NCBI RefSeq assembly: GCF_019443445.1
Contig: NZ_CP080378.1
Coordinates: forward strand, 2,418,001-2,482,000
Origin: Massilia sp. PAMC28688
Lineage (GTDB): Bacteria; Pseudomonadota; Gammaproteobacteria; Burkholderiales; Burkholderiaceae_D
Length of the DNA: 64,000 nt
Direction of reading: 5' to 3'
Of this stretch, positions 18,187-26,444 are shown piece after piece. The position numbers were made by a program, and so were the translations under genes. The first letter of the stretch is position 1. The number at the start of each line of letters is the position of its first letter. The notes under the pieces are model-generated. The model was not told where the DNA came from. It was given only the letters and a program-made list of their open reading frames with translations, and did no database searches.

Positions 18187-18503
18187 GCGACGACGATATC
18201 GAGGCCAGGGTGGACCTGATGGCCAGGGTATTCATTGCGCGCCTGCCGGTGCGCTTTGAAAAAATGCAGGAAGCGTTCGCGCTGTGCCGGGCCAGCCCGC
18301 AGGCGCCGGAAAACTGGCTGGAGCTGCACCGGCTGCTGCATTCGCTGGCCGGCGCTGCCGGTACCTTTGGCTGCGATGGGCTGGGCGTGCAGGCATCGCG
18401 CATCGAACAGCGCATCACGGATTTGCTGGCGCTGCCCGAACGCACGCACAATCACGTCGAGGAGATCGGCCACGCACTGGCCGGCCTGCAAGCTGCAGCC
18501 TGA
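18183..18503 (+). CDS. Hpt-domain phosphotransfer protein
   Basis: A 106-residue histidine phosphotransfer protein. The phosphorylated histidine is His53 in ELHRLLHSLAGAAGTFG, within a predicted helical bundle. The start ATG overlaps the preceding receiver stop as ATGA. It is the third component of the kinase-receiver-Hpt operon and should pass phosphate between receivers. No second receiver is encoded next to it. Confidence 0.92.
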   Translation: MSDDDIEARVDLMARVFIARLPVRFEKMQEAFALCRASPQAPENWLELHRLLHSLAGAAGTFGCDGLGVQASRIEQRITDLLALPERTHNHVEEIGHALAGLQAAA

Positions 18504-18576
18504 GCCGGGCGCGGTGTCGTACCGGTAAAGCTGAAAGGCAAGCACTGCCCGCCAGTGTGGACGGGTGCCGGCAAAT

Positions 18577-18975
18577 CTACAGCCGCACTTCGCCCTTGCG
18601 CTCGATCAGCTCGATCTTGTAGCCATCGGGGTCGGTGACAAAGGCGATCATGGTGGTGCCACCCTTGACCGGGCCCGGCTCGCGCGTGACATTGCCGCCG
18701 TTGTCCTTGACCGACTGGCAGGCGCTCACGATGTCGTTGGCCGCAATGGCGATGTGGCCGTAGGCCGTCCCCATCTCGTACTGGTCCACTCCCCAGTTGT
18801 AGGTCAGCTCCAGCTCCGCGTGGTCGGGATTGCTGCCGTAGCCGACAAAGGCCAGCGTGTACTTGTATTCCGTGTTTTCGCTGGTGCGCAGCAGTGTCAT
18901 GCCGAGCACCTTGGTGTAGAAATCGATAGAGCGCTGCAGGTCGCCGACCCTGAGCATGGTGTGCAAGATGCGCAT
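18577..18975 (-). CDS. gloA: Lactoylglutathione lyase (glyoxalase I)
   Basis: A 132-residue metalloenzyme converting the methylglyoxal-glutathione hemithioacetal to S-lactoylglutathione. Metal ligands fall at His5, Glu56, His74 and Glu122, the same positions as in E. coli GloA. Family motifs [32 protein letters not shown] and [14 protein letters not shown] are intact. It is preceded on its strand by the OsmC gene with a 72-bp gap. Confidence 0.97.
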   Translation of the reverse strand: MRILHTMLRVGDLQRSIDFYTKVLGMTLLRTSENTEYKYTLAFVGYGSNPDHAELELTYNWGVDQYEMGTAYGHIAIAANDIVSACQSVKDNGGNVTREPGPVKGGTTMIAFVTDPDGYKIELIERKGEVRL

Positions 18976-19047
18976 CGTGATCCTGAAAAAATGGAAGTGG
19001 GAAGCTGCGATTCTAAGCGCTCTGCCGATTATGTGCTGGGCAGTGCC

Positions 19048-19479
19048 CTATGCCTGCAGCGTCGATTCAAGCGTGATCTCGGCGTTGAGCAGTTTGGAGA
19101 CCGGGCAGTTTTCCTTGGCGTCCGCCACGGCTGCGTCAAACGCGGCCTGGTCGGCACCCGGGATGTCTGCGGTGAGGGTCAGGTGCACGGCCGTGATGGT
19201 AAATCCCGCGCCTTCCTTTTCCAGCGACACGTTGGCGGTGGTGGACAGGCTCCTGGCGGTCATGCCTTTTTCGCCCAGCTTGCCCGACAGTGCCATGGTG
19301 AAGCAGCCGGCATGCGCCGCGCCGATCAGTTCCTCGGGGTTGGTCCCGGGGCCGTTTTCAAAGCGTGTATTGAAGCCGTACTGGGTCTGGTCAAGCACGC
19401 CGCTCTGGGTGGAAATGCTGCCCTTGCCGTCCTTGATGCCGCCGCTCCAGACTGCGCTGCCCGATCGTTTGATGGTCAT
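19048..19479 (-). CDS. osmC: OsmC-family peroxiredoxin
   Basis: A 143-residue thiol peroxidase of the OsmC/Ohr family that reduces organic hydroperoxides. The catalytic cysteines lie at Cys59 (AAHAGCFTM) and Cys125 (ENCPVSKLL), matching OsmC numbering. The N-terminal SGSAVWSGGIKDGKGSIST and the GTNPEELIGAAHA motif confirm the OsmC subgroup. Its close position to gloA suggests a shared stress-defence context, though each may have its own promoter. Confidence 0.95.
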   Translation of the reverse strand: MTIKRSGSAVWSGGIKDGKGSISTQSGVLDQTQYGFNTRFENGPGTNPEELIGAAHAGCFTMALSGKLGEKGMTARSLSTTANVSLEKEGAGFTITAVHLTLTADIPGADQAAFDAAVADAKENCPVSKLLNAEITLESTLQA

Positions 19480-19558
19480 GATGATCTCCTTGATGTGAGA
19501 GCATCATCATGGCCAATCAGGCCGGCACCATCTGTACGCAGGCGCACATATGGGTCGC

Positions 19559-19861
19559 TTACTTCTTGTCCCCGGGCGGGGTCAGGGTATCGTGGTCGCG
19601 CATGCCTTGCTCGGCGTCGGCGCGCGGCTTGGCCTGGCCCGGCTCGGTATGGTCCATGGCAGCATCCTGACCGCGCATGCCGTGCAGGTCGGTATCGACC
19701 AGGCCTTGTTCGAGGTCGCTCGCCGCCTGCTTCATGATGCCGCGTTCCGGCTTGGCGTGGCCGTCGGGCGACTCGTCGCGCTCGTGCGGGAGGCGCTTGA
19801 CGTCATCGTCGTGGATCTTGGCGTCGGTGTTGATCTTGCGGTCCGGGGTCTCGGCTACCAT
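19559..19861 (-). CDS. Small hydrophilic protein of unknown function
   Basis: A 100-residue, very polar protein, rich in Asp, Lys, His, Glu and Pro (HDDDVKRLPHERDESPDGHA, QGLVDTDLHGMRGQDAAMDH). It has no hydrophobic core, signal peptide or recognisable domain, so it is probably intrinsically disordered. It lies between two stress-protein genes (osmC side) and a DUF3667 gene and may be a stress-induced hydrophilic protein; this is inference. The ribosome-binding site AAGGAGCAG occurs twice because the leader is tandemly duplicated. Confidence 0.6.
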   Translation of the reverse strand: MVAETPDRKINTDAKIHDDDVKRLPHERDESPDGHAKPERGIMKQAASDLEQGLVDTDLHGMRGQDAAMDHTEPGQAKPRADAEQGMRDHDTLTPPGDKK

Positions 19862-19864
19862 GTG

Positions 19865-19904
19865 CTGCTCCTTGTTTTCAATGGCTGCTCCTTGTTTTCA
19901 ATGG
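19865..19904. repeat. 20-bp tandem duplication carrying the Shine-Dalgarno site
   Basis: The unit CTGCTCCTTGTTTTCAATGG is repeated twice exactly (19865-19884 and 19885-19904), followed by CTGC. On the minus strand each copy carries AAGGAGCAG, so the gene starting at 19861 has two Shine-Dalgarno copies in its leader. The nearer one is correctly spaced. Confidence 0.92.
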
Positions 19905-20005
19905 CTGCATGTTAGCGCTTCGCCATCATCGTGGTCGCGCAATTGGATGATGTAATTTTGCAATAAAACCGTTACCATCGATATTTTTCCGGTAACGAGA
20001 CCGAC

Positions 20006-20887
20006 GTGACGACGCACCTGGCCCATGAGCATGAAGTGACCCATTGCCACAATTGCGGCGCAGCAGTGCAGTATCACTATTGTTCCCTGTGCGGACAGGA
20101 AACGCGGCTACATGTGGCCAGTGCCGGCGAGTTCGTGCACGAATTCATCGGCCACTACGTGGCACTGGAAGGCAAGCTGTGGGAGACGCTGCGCTTTCTG
20201 ATGCTGCGGCCCGGCTTTCTGAGCGCCGAGTACATCGGCGGCCGCCGCAAGCGCTACATTGAACCCTTGCGGGTCTACCTTACCCTGTCGCTGCTGTTTT
20301 TTGCCGTGCTCAAGCTGGGCGGTCCGCCCGTGGTCGATGTGGCGGGCGATCCGGGCGCCGCGGCGCCGCGTGCGGCCCAGGTGGCGCCGCGCGGCACTGC
20401 CGTGACCAGCCCGGAAGAGCAGGCCATGCGCAGCGCGGCGGCGATCGCCTCGCCGGCGCTGGAAAACAAGGTCAATGCCTTCCTGCAGTTGTCCAGTGCT
20501 GAAAAGAACCGGGCCTTGCAGGGCGCATTTTTCAAGTACGTGCCGTATGCGATGTTCCTGCTCATGCCGCTTTTTGCCCTCTATCTCAAGCTGCTGTACC
20601 TGGGAAGCGGGCGGCACTACGGTGAACACTTCCTGTTTGCCCTGCACAGCAATGCCTTTGCCTTCGGCATGTTCAGCGTGATCATCGTGGTGGGGTTCGC
20701 CGGCATCGCCCTGCTCACCTTTGCCTGTGTCGTGTGGCTGTTTGCATGGCTGCCCATGGCCATGCAGCGCGTCTATGGCGGCCCGCGCTGGCTGACCTTT
20801 GTGCGCTGGCAGGCCTTGTCGGTCCTGCACCTGATCAGTATTGCCGCCGCCATCATGGGCGCCATGGGGATAGCGGTGGTGGCTTAG
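20006..20887 (+). CDS. DUF3667-type membrane protein with N-terminal zinc ribbon
   Basis: A 293-residue membrane protein. The N-terminus holds a CxxC pair motif (CHNCGAAVQYHYCSLCGQE) likely to bind zinc. The conserved FLMLRPGFLSAEYIGGRRKR, then YIEPLRVYLTLSLLFF, is diagnostic of DUF3667 (family knowledge). About four or five membrane helices follow, after a Pro/Ala-rich loop. Translation probably starts at GTG 20006, as no earlier ATG is suitable. Function of the family is unknown. Its 3' end overlaps the convergent VOC gene by 4 bp. Confidence 0.85.
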   Translation: MTTHLAHEHEVTHCHNCGAAVQYHYCSLCGQETRLHVASAGEFVHEFIGHYVALEGKLWETLRFLMLRPGFLSAEYIGGRRKRYIEPLRVYLTLSLLFFAVLKLGGPPVVDVAGDPGAAAPRAAQVAPRGTAVTSPEEQAMRSAAAIASPALENKVNAFLQLSSAEKNRALQGAFFKYVPYAMFLLMPLFALYLKLLYLGSGRHYGEHFLFALHSNAFAFGMFSVIIVVGFAGIALLTFACVVWLFAWLPMAMQRVYGGPRWLTFVRWQALSVLHLISIAAAIMGAMGIAVVA

Positions 20888-21264
20888 ACCGGCGGCGTAT
20901 CGGACGGCTCCCACAGTTCGACCTTGTTGCCCTCCGGGTCCAGGAACCAGCCAAAGCGGCCATAGTCGAACGATTGCACTTCGCCGGCCAGGGTGGCGCC
21001 GGCCTGCGTCACCTGGCGCAGCGCGCCGTCCAGGTCATCGACCACCAGGTTGACCATGAAGCTTTGCTGCGATGGCGCGAAATAGTCGGTACTGTCCTTG
21101 AAGGCGCTAAATACCGTGCACCCGCCCGGGGGCATGGTCGCCGGCAGAAAGGGCGCAAATTCGCCCATGGCCGGCACGCCGAGCGTGTCTTCGTACCATT
21201 TCATGAGCGCTGCCGGGTCTTTCGATTTGAAGAAGATGCCGCCTACGCCGAGTGCCTTTGCCAT
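20884..21264 (-). CDS. VOC-superfamily (glyoxalase-like) protein
   Basis: A 126-residue protein of the vicinal oxygen chelate fold. It starts VGGIFFKSKDPAALMKWYED, contains NLVVDDLDGALRQV and ends FLDPEGNKVELWEPSD. The final Glu is a typical metal ligand; the exact substrate cannot be told. Members include antibiotic resistance proteins and dioxygenases, but nothing here singles out either. It converges on the DUF3667 gene and is divergent from nadK. Confidence 0.88.
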   Translation of the reverse strand: MAKALGVGGIFFKSKDPAALMKWYEDTLGVPAMGEFAPFLPATMPPGGCTVFSAFKDSTDYFAPSQQSFMVNLVVDDLDGALRQVTQAGATLAGEVQSFDYGRFGWFLDPEGNKVELWEPSDTPPV

Positions 21265-21456
21265 GATGGCTCCTGAATATGATGGTGAGAATGCGGGTGA
21301 GAATGTCGTTCAGTGGTGGCGCCGCGCTTGCCGCCCGGCGTCCGGAAAACTATACTGTGCAGGCATACAGCATTCCTGCCAGCGCCGCCGTATGGCAGAA
21401 GCAGTCATTATGGGTTAATCTCCTGCGTGACGCCATCCTCCATCCCCGAGACAACT

Positions 21457-22359
21457 ATGCCAGCACCGCAAGAGACGCAAAAAACCATCGCGCTGGTCGT
21501 GCGGGCCAATACTGCCGGCATCGGCGAGCCGGTGGCGCGCATTGTCGGCTTCCTGCAAGGCGCAGGCTACCGGGTGGTGCTGGAAAGCGATACCGCTTCC
21601 CATCTGGACGTGCCGGGACTGGAATCGATGAGCGCGGCCGCCATCGGCGAAGTGGCGGTGGCTGCCATCGTCATGGGTGGCGACGGTACCATGCTGGGCA
21701 TCGCGCGCAAGCTGGCGCCCTTCAATACGCCGCTGATCGGCATCAACCAGGGCCGCCTCGGCTTCATGACCGATATTCCCATCGAGCGCATGATCCCGGC
21801 CGTGGAAGCAATCCTCTCGGGCCAGTCGCGTGCCGAAAAGCGCACCCTGCTCGAAGGGCGCGTCATGCGCGACGGCGTCATGATTGCCTGCGGCCTGGCG
21901 GTGAACGATGTGGTGGTGGCGCGCGGCGCCGGCGCCGGCATGGTGGAACTGCGGGTGACGGTCGACGGCATCTTCATGTACAACCAGCGCTCCGATGGCC
22001 TCATCATCTCCACCCCCACCGGTTCCACCGCCTACGCGCTGTCGGCCGGCGGCCCCCTGCTGCATCCGAGCTTGAATGGCGTGGTGCTGGTGCCGATTGC
22101 CCCGCACGCCCTGTCCAACCGCCCGATCGTGGTGCCCGATTCGAGCGAGATCGTGGTCGAAATCGTCAGCGGGCGCGATGTGAGCGTCAACTTCGACATG
22201 CAGACCTTTGCCAGCCTGGCGCATGGCGACCAGATCGTCATTTCGCGCTCGCCCAACCACATCACCTTCCTGCACCCGCGCGAGTGGAGCTACTACCACA
22301 CGCTGCGCGAAAAACTGCACTGGAACGAATATCCATCGGGCGAAGGCAAGCTGCGCTAG
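21457..22359 (+). CDS. nadK: NAD kinase
   Basis: A 300-residue cytosolic enzyme phosphorylating NAD to NADP. The glycine motif VMGGDGTMLG, the NQGRLGFMTD motif and ISTPTGSTAYALSAGGP are intact. The open frame extends upstream, but ATG 21457 gives the standard N-terminal length and sequence (TIALVVRANTAGI). recN follows 39 bp downstream; nadK-recN is a conserved pair in betaproteobacteria. In relatives hrcA often precedes it, but here the upstream neighbour is a divergent VOC gene. Confidence 0.97.
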   Translation: MPAPQETQKTIALVVRANTAGIGEPVARIVGFLQGAGYRVVLESDTASHLDVPGLESMSAAAIGEVAVAAIVMGGDGTMLGIARKLAPFNTPLIGINQGRLGFMTDIPIERMIPAVEAILSGQSRAEKRTLLEGRVMRDGVMIACGLAVNDVVVARGAGAGMVELRVTVDGIFMYNQRSDGLIISTPTGSTAYALSAGGPLLHPSLNGVVLVPIAPHALSNRPIVVPDSSEIVVEIVSGRDVSVNFDMQTFASLAHGDQIVISRSPNHITFLHPREWSYYHTLREKLHWNEYPSGEGKLR

Positions 22360-22398
22360 GCGCCGCCTTCCCCACCGACCACTCTCGAATATCACTTC

Positions 22399-24063
22399 AT
22401 GCTGCGTACACTCTCCATCCGCGACTTTGTCATTGTCGAATCGATCGAACTGGAATTTTCCAGCGGCTTTTCCGTCTTCACCGGCGAGACCGGTGCCGGC
22501 AAGTCGATCCTGATCGACGCGCTGCAGCTGGCGCTGGGCGGGCGCGGCGACGCCAGCGTGGTGCGCGAAGGCGCCGTCAGGGCCGACATCAGCGCCGATT
22601 TTTCCGTCAGCGGCGAAGCAAAGGCATGGCTGGAGCAGCACGACTTTGCCAGCGACGATGGCGGCGCGCTGCTGCGGCGCGTGATCGACAACGCCGGCCG
22701 CTCCAAGGCGTATATCAATGGCGTGGCCGCCACCGCGTCGCAGCTGCGCGAACTGGGCGACATGCTGGTCGACATCCACGGCCAGCACGCACACCAGTCG
22801 CTGCTCAAGACGGACGCCCAGCGCGCACTGCTGGACAACCAGGCCGCCTTCAAGGAAGCCGGCGTGGCCGACGACGTGCAGGCCGTCACTGCGCTGTACA
22901 AGCAATGGCGCACCTTGACGCGCCAGCGCGAAGAATTTGAAAACGATGCCAGGAACGTGCTGCTCGAGCGCGAGCGCCTGGAGTGGCAGGTGGCGGAGCT
23001 GGAAAAGCTGGCCGTCAAGCCCGGTGAATGGGCCGAGATCGGCAATGAGCACAGCCGCCTGTCGCACGCGGCCAGCCTGCTCGAAGGCGCCCAGGAAGCG
23101 CTGGCTGCCATCTCCGAATCCGACCATCCGATCCTGTCGCAGCTGTCTTCGCTCAACCAAAAGCTGGGCAAGCTGGTGGACGTGGACGCGGAACTGCAGC
23201 CGGTGCTCGACTGCATGGAGCCGGCCCGCATCCAGCTGCAGGAGGCGGTGTACGCGCTCAACGCCTACCTGGACCGGGTGGAGCTGGACCCCGAGCGATT
23301 GCGCCAGGTCGAAGCGCGGCTCGATGCCATTCACAGCACCGCGCGCAAGTTCCACGTCACGCCCGACGAACTGCCGGACGAACATGCCGCGCTGTCGGAG
23401 CGCCTGCGCCAGCTGGCCGACGCCACCGACCTGGAAGGCCTGCGCAAGCAGGAAGAGAAGATCCAGGCCAGCTACCTGCAAGCGGCCAAAAAACTCACCA
23501 GGACCCGCACGGCGGCAGCGGCATTATTGAGCACCCAGGTAACGGCCGCCATGCAGGAATTGAACATGACCGGCGGCAGCTTCGTGGTGGGCCTGAATCC
23601 CGGCGAGCCTTCGGCCCACGGCGTGGAGCAGGTGGAGTTCCTGGTGGCGGGCCACGCCGGCGTGGCCCCGCGCCCGCTGGCCAAGGTGGCGTCCGGCGGC
23701 GAACTGGCGCGCATTGCGCTGGCCATCTCCGTCATTACGTCCAACGCCACCACCACGCCCACGCTGATCTTTGACGAAGTTGACAGCGGCATTGGCGGCG
23801 CCGTGGCCGAGGTGGTGGGCCGCCTGCTCAAGCGCCTGGGCCAGGAACGCCAGGTGCTGTGCGTGACCCACCTGCCGCAGGTGGCCAGCCAGGCCAACCA
23901 GCACTTCCAGGTTGCCAAGGGCCTGCTGGCCAACGGCAAGACGGTGTCGCACATCGATGTCCTCGACAGCAAGGCGCGGGTCGAAGAAGTGGCGCGCATG
24001 CTGGGCGGGGTCGAGATCACCGCCACCACGCGCAAGCACGCGCGCGAACTGCTGGCCTCCTGA
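22399..24063 (+). CDS. recN: DNA repair protein RecN
   Basis: A 554-residue SMC-like ATPase that helps repair double-strand breaks. The N-terminal Walker A is GETGAGKS, and HGQHAHQSLL lies near residue 130. A long coiled-coil middle (about 155-385) follows, with the ABC signature ASGGELARIALA near 433 and Walker B TLIFDEVDSGIGG. The C-terminal motif VTHLPQVAS completes the fold. It lies directly after nadK, and the unknown gene downstream starts one base after its stop. Confidence 0.97.
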   Translation: MLRTLSIRDFVIVESIELEFSSGFSVFTGETGAGKSILIDALQLALGGRGDASVVREGAVRADISADFSVSGEAKAWLEQHDFASDDGGALLRRVIDNAGRSKAYINGVAATASQLRELGDMLVDIHGQHAHQSLLKTDAQRALLDNQAAFKEAGVADDVQAVTALYKQWRTLTRQREEFENDARNVLLERERLEWQVAELEKLAVKPGEWAEIGNEHSRLSHAASLLEGAQEALAAISESDHPILSQLSSLNQKLGKLVDVDAELQPVLDCMEPARIQLQEAVYALNAYLDRVELDPERLRQVEARLDAIHSTARKFHVTPDELPDEHAALSERLRQLADATDLEGLRKQEEKIQASYLQAAKKLTRTRTAAAALLSTQVTAAMQELNMTGGSFVVGLNPGEPSAHGVEQVEFLVAGHAGVAPRPLAKVASGGELARIALAISVITSNATTTPTLIFDEVDSGIGGAVAEVVGRLLKRLGQERQVLCVTHLPQVASQANQHFQVAKGLLANGKTVSHIDVLDSKARVEEVARMLGGVEITATTRKHARELLAS

Positions 24064-24064
24064 T

Positions 24065-24376
24065 ATGGATATCCCGCTCATTGCCGACATCACCGCCCGC
24101 ATCAAGCTGCTGCGCACCGCACGGGGCGGGCGCGACGAGCCTTTGCCGCCCGGTGAATACAAGGGCGTCATCAGCGCGCGGGGCCAGCATTTTTCCTTCC
24201 GCTGCATGCTGCCGGAGGACGGCGGCCTTGGCCTGGGCGAGTCCGTCACTGTCGATATCGAATTTGTCTTTCCCGACCTGGCGCTGCCGATCTTTCGCGC
24301 CAACGGCGAATTCAATCTGTGGGAAGGCGGCGTGATCGGCTACGGCCGCGTGCTCAAGGTGCGCGAGCGCACCTGA
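24065..24376 (+). CDS. Small protein of unknown function in the recN operon
   Basis: A 103-residue protein that I do not recognise. It looks beta-rich (GEYKGVISARGQHFSFRCML, ESVTVDIEFVFPDLALPIFR, EGGVIGYGRVLKV), recalling a small beta-barrel of the kind seen at the end of EF-Tu. The start ATG falls one base after the recN stop, so co-translation with recN is likely. No export signal. A role in repair is only suggested by position. Confidence 0.65.
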   Translation: MDIPLIADITARIKLLRTARGGRDEPLPPGEYKGVISARGQHFSFRCMLPEDGGLGLGESVTVDIEFVFPDLALPIFRANGEFNLWEGGVIGYGRVLKVRERT

Positions 24377-24481
24377 TCTCTACCTTTCGGCACATGCGCT
24401 GCCGGCCTCGATTTCCTACACTGCTGTTTCAGGTCCACCGCTGCGGTGGACCATCTCCAGCAACCCTGTACAGGAATTTCG

Positions 24482-25030
24482 ATGAACAAGAATATCAGTC
24501 ACTCCCTGGCCGTTCTCGCCACCCTGGCCTGCGTGCCCGCCGCCGCCGCCGACTATTACGTGGGTGCCGCCGTCGGCTCGCGCGGCAATATGCATATCGA
24601 CACTGGCGCCGGCCGTCTCGAACCAGAAAACAGGCCGCAGCCGTTTGCCCTCTACACAGGCTTTGACTTCACCGACCGCGTCGCCATTGAAGCGGGCCTG
24701 GTCACGTTTGGCGACTATCGCTACACCGGCGCGCGCAAGATCAGCATGGGTGGCCTGTACCTCGCGGCCAAGGGCAGCATTCCGATTTCGCAATCCTGGA
24801 CGGCGTTCGGCAAGCTGGGCGCGGCGCGCCATGCAGTCCGGGTCACGGGGGAGGGTTTTCCGGTCAAGGAACAGAACAAGGTCACGCCCATGCTGGGCCT
24901 CGGGCTTGGCTACACCATCACCCAAAGCCTTGAGCTGAACCTGGAACTGGTCCACTATGGCCGCGTGAAGAGTCCCACGTCACAGCTGACGTTCCGTAAG
25001 CTGCAGGCAGGCGTGAGCTACAGTTTTTAA
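24482..25030 (+). CDS. Outer-membrane beta-barrel protein
   Basis: A 182-residue secreted protein with a signal peptide (MNKNISHSLAVLATLACVPA then AAA). The mature part starts DYYVGAAVGSRG and alternates amphipathic strands (QPFALYTGFDFTDRVAIEAG, MGGLYLAAKGSIPI), finishing in the aromatic GVSYSF. This fits an eight-stranded OmpA/OmpW-like barrel (family knowledge); no peptidoglycan domain is present. The start at 24482 is chosen over an upstream ATG because the signal peptide begins there. It converges on the MipA/OmpV gene with a 2-bp gap. Confidence 0.82.
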   Translation: MNKNISHSLAVLATLACVPAAAADYYVGAAVGSRGNMHIDTGAGRLEPENRPQPFALYTGFDFTDRVAIEAGLVTFGDYRYTGARKISMGGLYLAAKGSIPISQSWTAFGKLGAARHAVRVTGEGFPVKEQNKVTPMLGLGLGYTITQSLELNLELVHYGRVKSPTSQLTFRKLQAGVSYSF

Positions 25031-25032
25031 AC

Positions 25033-25809
25033 TCAGAACTGATACGTCAGCATGGTGAGGGCCGTCACGGCGCCCGGACGCACGGTGCGCGGGCTGGCGG
25101 CGGCACTGCCATGCAGGCGTCCATGGCGCAGCAGCGTGGTGAGGGTGTATTTGGTCGACAGCTGCCAGCTCCAGTAGGGGCCGATCTGCACGTCGCGCAA
25201 ACCGCTCCTGACCGCATACAGCGGCACACCCGCCTCCACCTGGCCGGGCGGCACGGCGAAGTCGGCCTGCAGCGCGGAACGGTTGGCGTAGGTCGCTTCC
25301 ATGTCGATGCCGATGTTATGGTGTTCAGCGATCGGCATCCCGGCAGTACTGCCAAGGCGCAGGCGCAGCCCGCGGTGATCGATACTGCCGCCGTACATGA
25401 GAGAGGCGCGTACATTCACGCCCTGGATCACGTTGTAGCGTACAAAGGCGCCCGCTTCCGGGGTGATCTTGCGGCGCCTTTCGCTGCCGCGCTCCGTCCG
25501 GACCCGCACCCGCGAGACGGTAGGCGCCACCTGCAAGCCGTACTGCACTTCCGGCTGGCGCGACAGGCGTATGCCCACCGTGTTCATGTCGATGAATACC
25601 CCGTTCGCGAACTGCGCCGCAATCAGTGGTGCCACGTACGTCTCACGCTGGGCGCTGCCTTCCGCTGTGGGCGAGTTGGCCACTCCCAGCGAAAGGTACA
25701 CATCCTTCGAGCCCTCAGGCATGTTCATGTGCGTTACCTGGGCCAGGCAGGGAGCCGTGCAGGCCAGGGCGGCGAGCAGGCTTGCGCCTTTTGTCAGTTG
25801 ATGTCTCAT
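25033..25809 (-). CDS. MipA/OmpV-family outer-membrane protein
   Basis: A 258-residue barrel protein with a signal peptide (MRHQLTKGASLLAALACTAP). Its strands contain the VAPLIAAQFANGVFIDMNTVGIRLSR-type region (here given in part: FANGVFIDMNTVGIRLSR) and a terminal TALTMLTYQF. This resembles MipA/OmpV scaffolding proteins of murein-synthesis or porin type, though similarity is moderate. It starts 3 bp after the response-regulator stop, so it belongs to the two-component operon and may be the system's output or sensor partner. Confidence 0.78.
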   Translation of the reverse strand: MRHQLTKGASLLAALACTAPCLAQVTHMNMPEGSKDVYLSLGVANSPTAEGSAQRETYVAPLIAAQFANGVFIDMNTVGIRLSRQPEVQYGLQVAPTVSRVRVRTERGSERRRKITPEAGAFVRYNVIQGVNVRASLMYGGSIDHRGLRLRLGSTAGMPIAEHHNIGIDMEATYANRSALQADFAVPPGQVEAGVPLYAVRSGLRDVQIGPYWSWQLSTKYTLTTLLRHGRLHGSAAASPRTVRPGAVTALTMLTYQF

Positions 25810-25811
25810 TT

Positions 25812-26444
25812 TCAGATATAACCCATTTCCAGTCCGCGCAGCACGGCGCGCACGCGGTCGCGCACGGCGAGCTTGGACAAAATGCTGGAGACGTGATTTT
25901 TTACAGTCCCCTCGCTCGGCCCCAGGGCGGCGGCAATTTCCGCGTTGTTCAGGCCTGCGGCCATCAGCGCCAGTACTTCCGTTTCACGCTCCGTCAGTGC
26001 GCTGCGCACCGTATCGAGGGCGGGGCGGCGACTGCTTTCAAACGAGGCGCGGGTGCGCTCGGTCAGGGCAGGGCGAAACAGCGTGTTCCCGGCGGCGACG
26101 CTGCGAATGCCGTCGGCCAGGCGCTCAAGCGAAATATCCTTGAGCAGAAAGCCCCGGGCGCCCAGGCGCATGCCCTCGAACAGGGCATCGTGATCGTCAA
26201 AGGTGGTAAGCAGGATCACGGGCGGCAGCCGGCCCTGTTCGCGGCGCAGCAGTTCGATGCCGGAACACTGCGGCATGCGCACGTCCAGCAGCACCACGTC
26301 AGCTGCGGTGGCGGCAATGATGCCGACCGCGTCCAGGCCATCGGCCGCCTCGGCCACCACCCGGATATCGGGCGTCAGTTCCAGCAGGCCGCGAATGCCG
26401 CTGCGTACCAGCATCTGGTCATCGACCAGGATCACGCGGATCAT
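25812..26444 (-). CDS. NarL/FixJ-family response regulator
   Basis: A 210-residue DNA-binding response regulator. The receiver has Asp8-Asp9 (VDDQ), the phosphoacceptor Asp54 (VVLLDVRMPQ), the switch Thr (LLTTFDDHDA) and Lys (LLKDIS). The C-terminal LuxR helix-turn-helix contains LTERETEVLALMAAGLNNAE and GTVKNHVSSILSKL. It is translationally coupled to the kinase by an ATGA overlap and should control envelope-related genes, possibly the adjacent MipA/OmpV gene; the target is inference. Confidence 0.95.
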   Translation of the reverse strand: MIRVILVDDQMLVRSGIRGLLELTPDIRVVAEAADGLDAVGIIAATAADVVLLDVRMPQCSGIELLRREQGRLPPVILLTTFDDHDALFEGMRLGARGFLLKDISLERLADGIRSVAAGNTLFRPALTERTRASFESSRRPALDTVRSALTERETEVLALMAAGLNNAEIAAALGPSEGTVKNHVSSILSKLAVRDRVRAVLRGLEMGYI

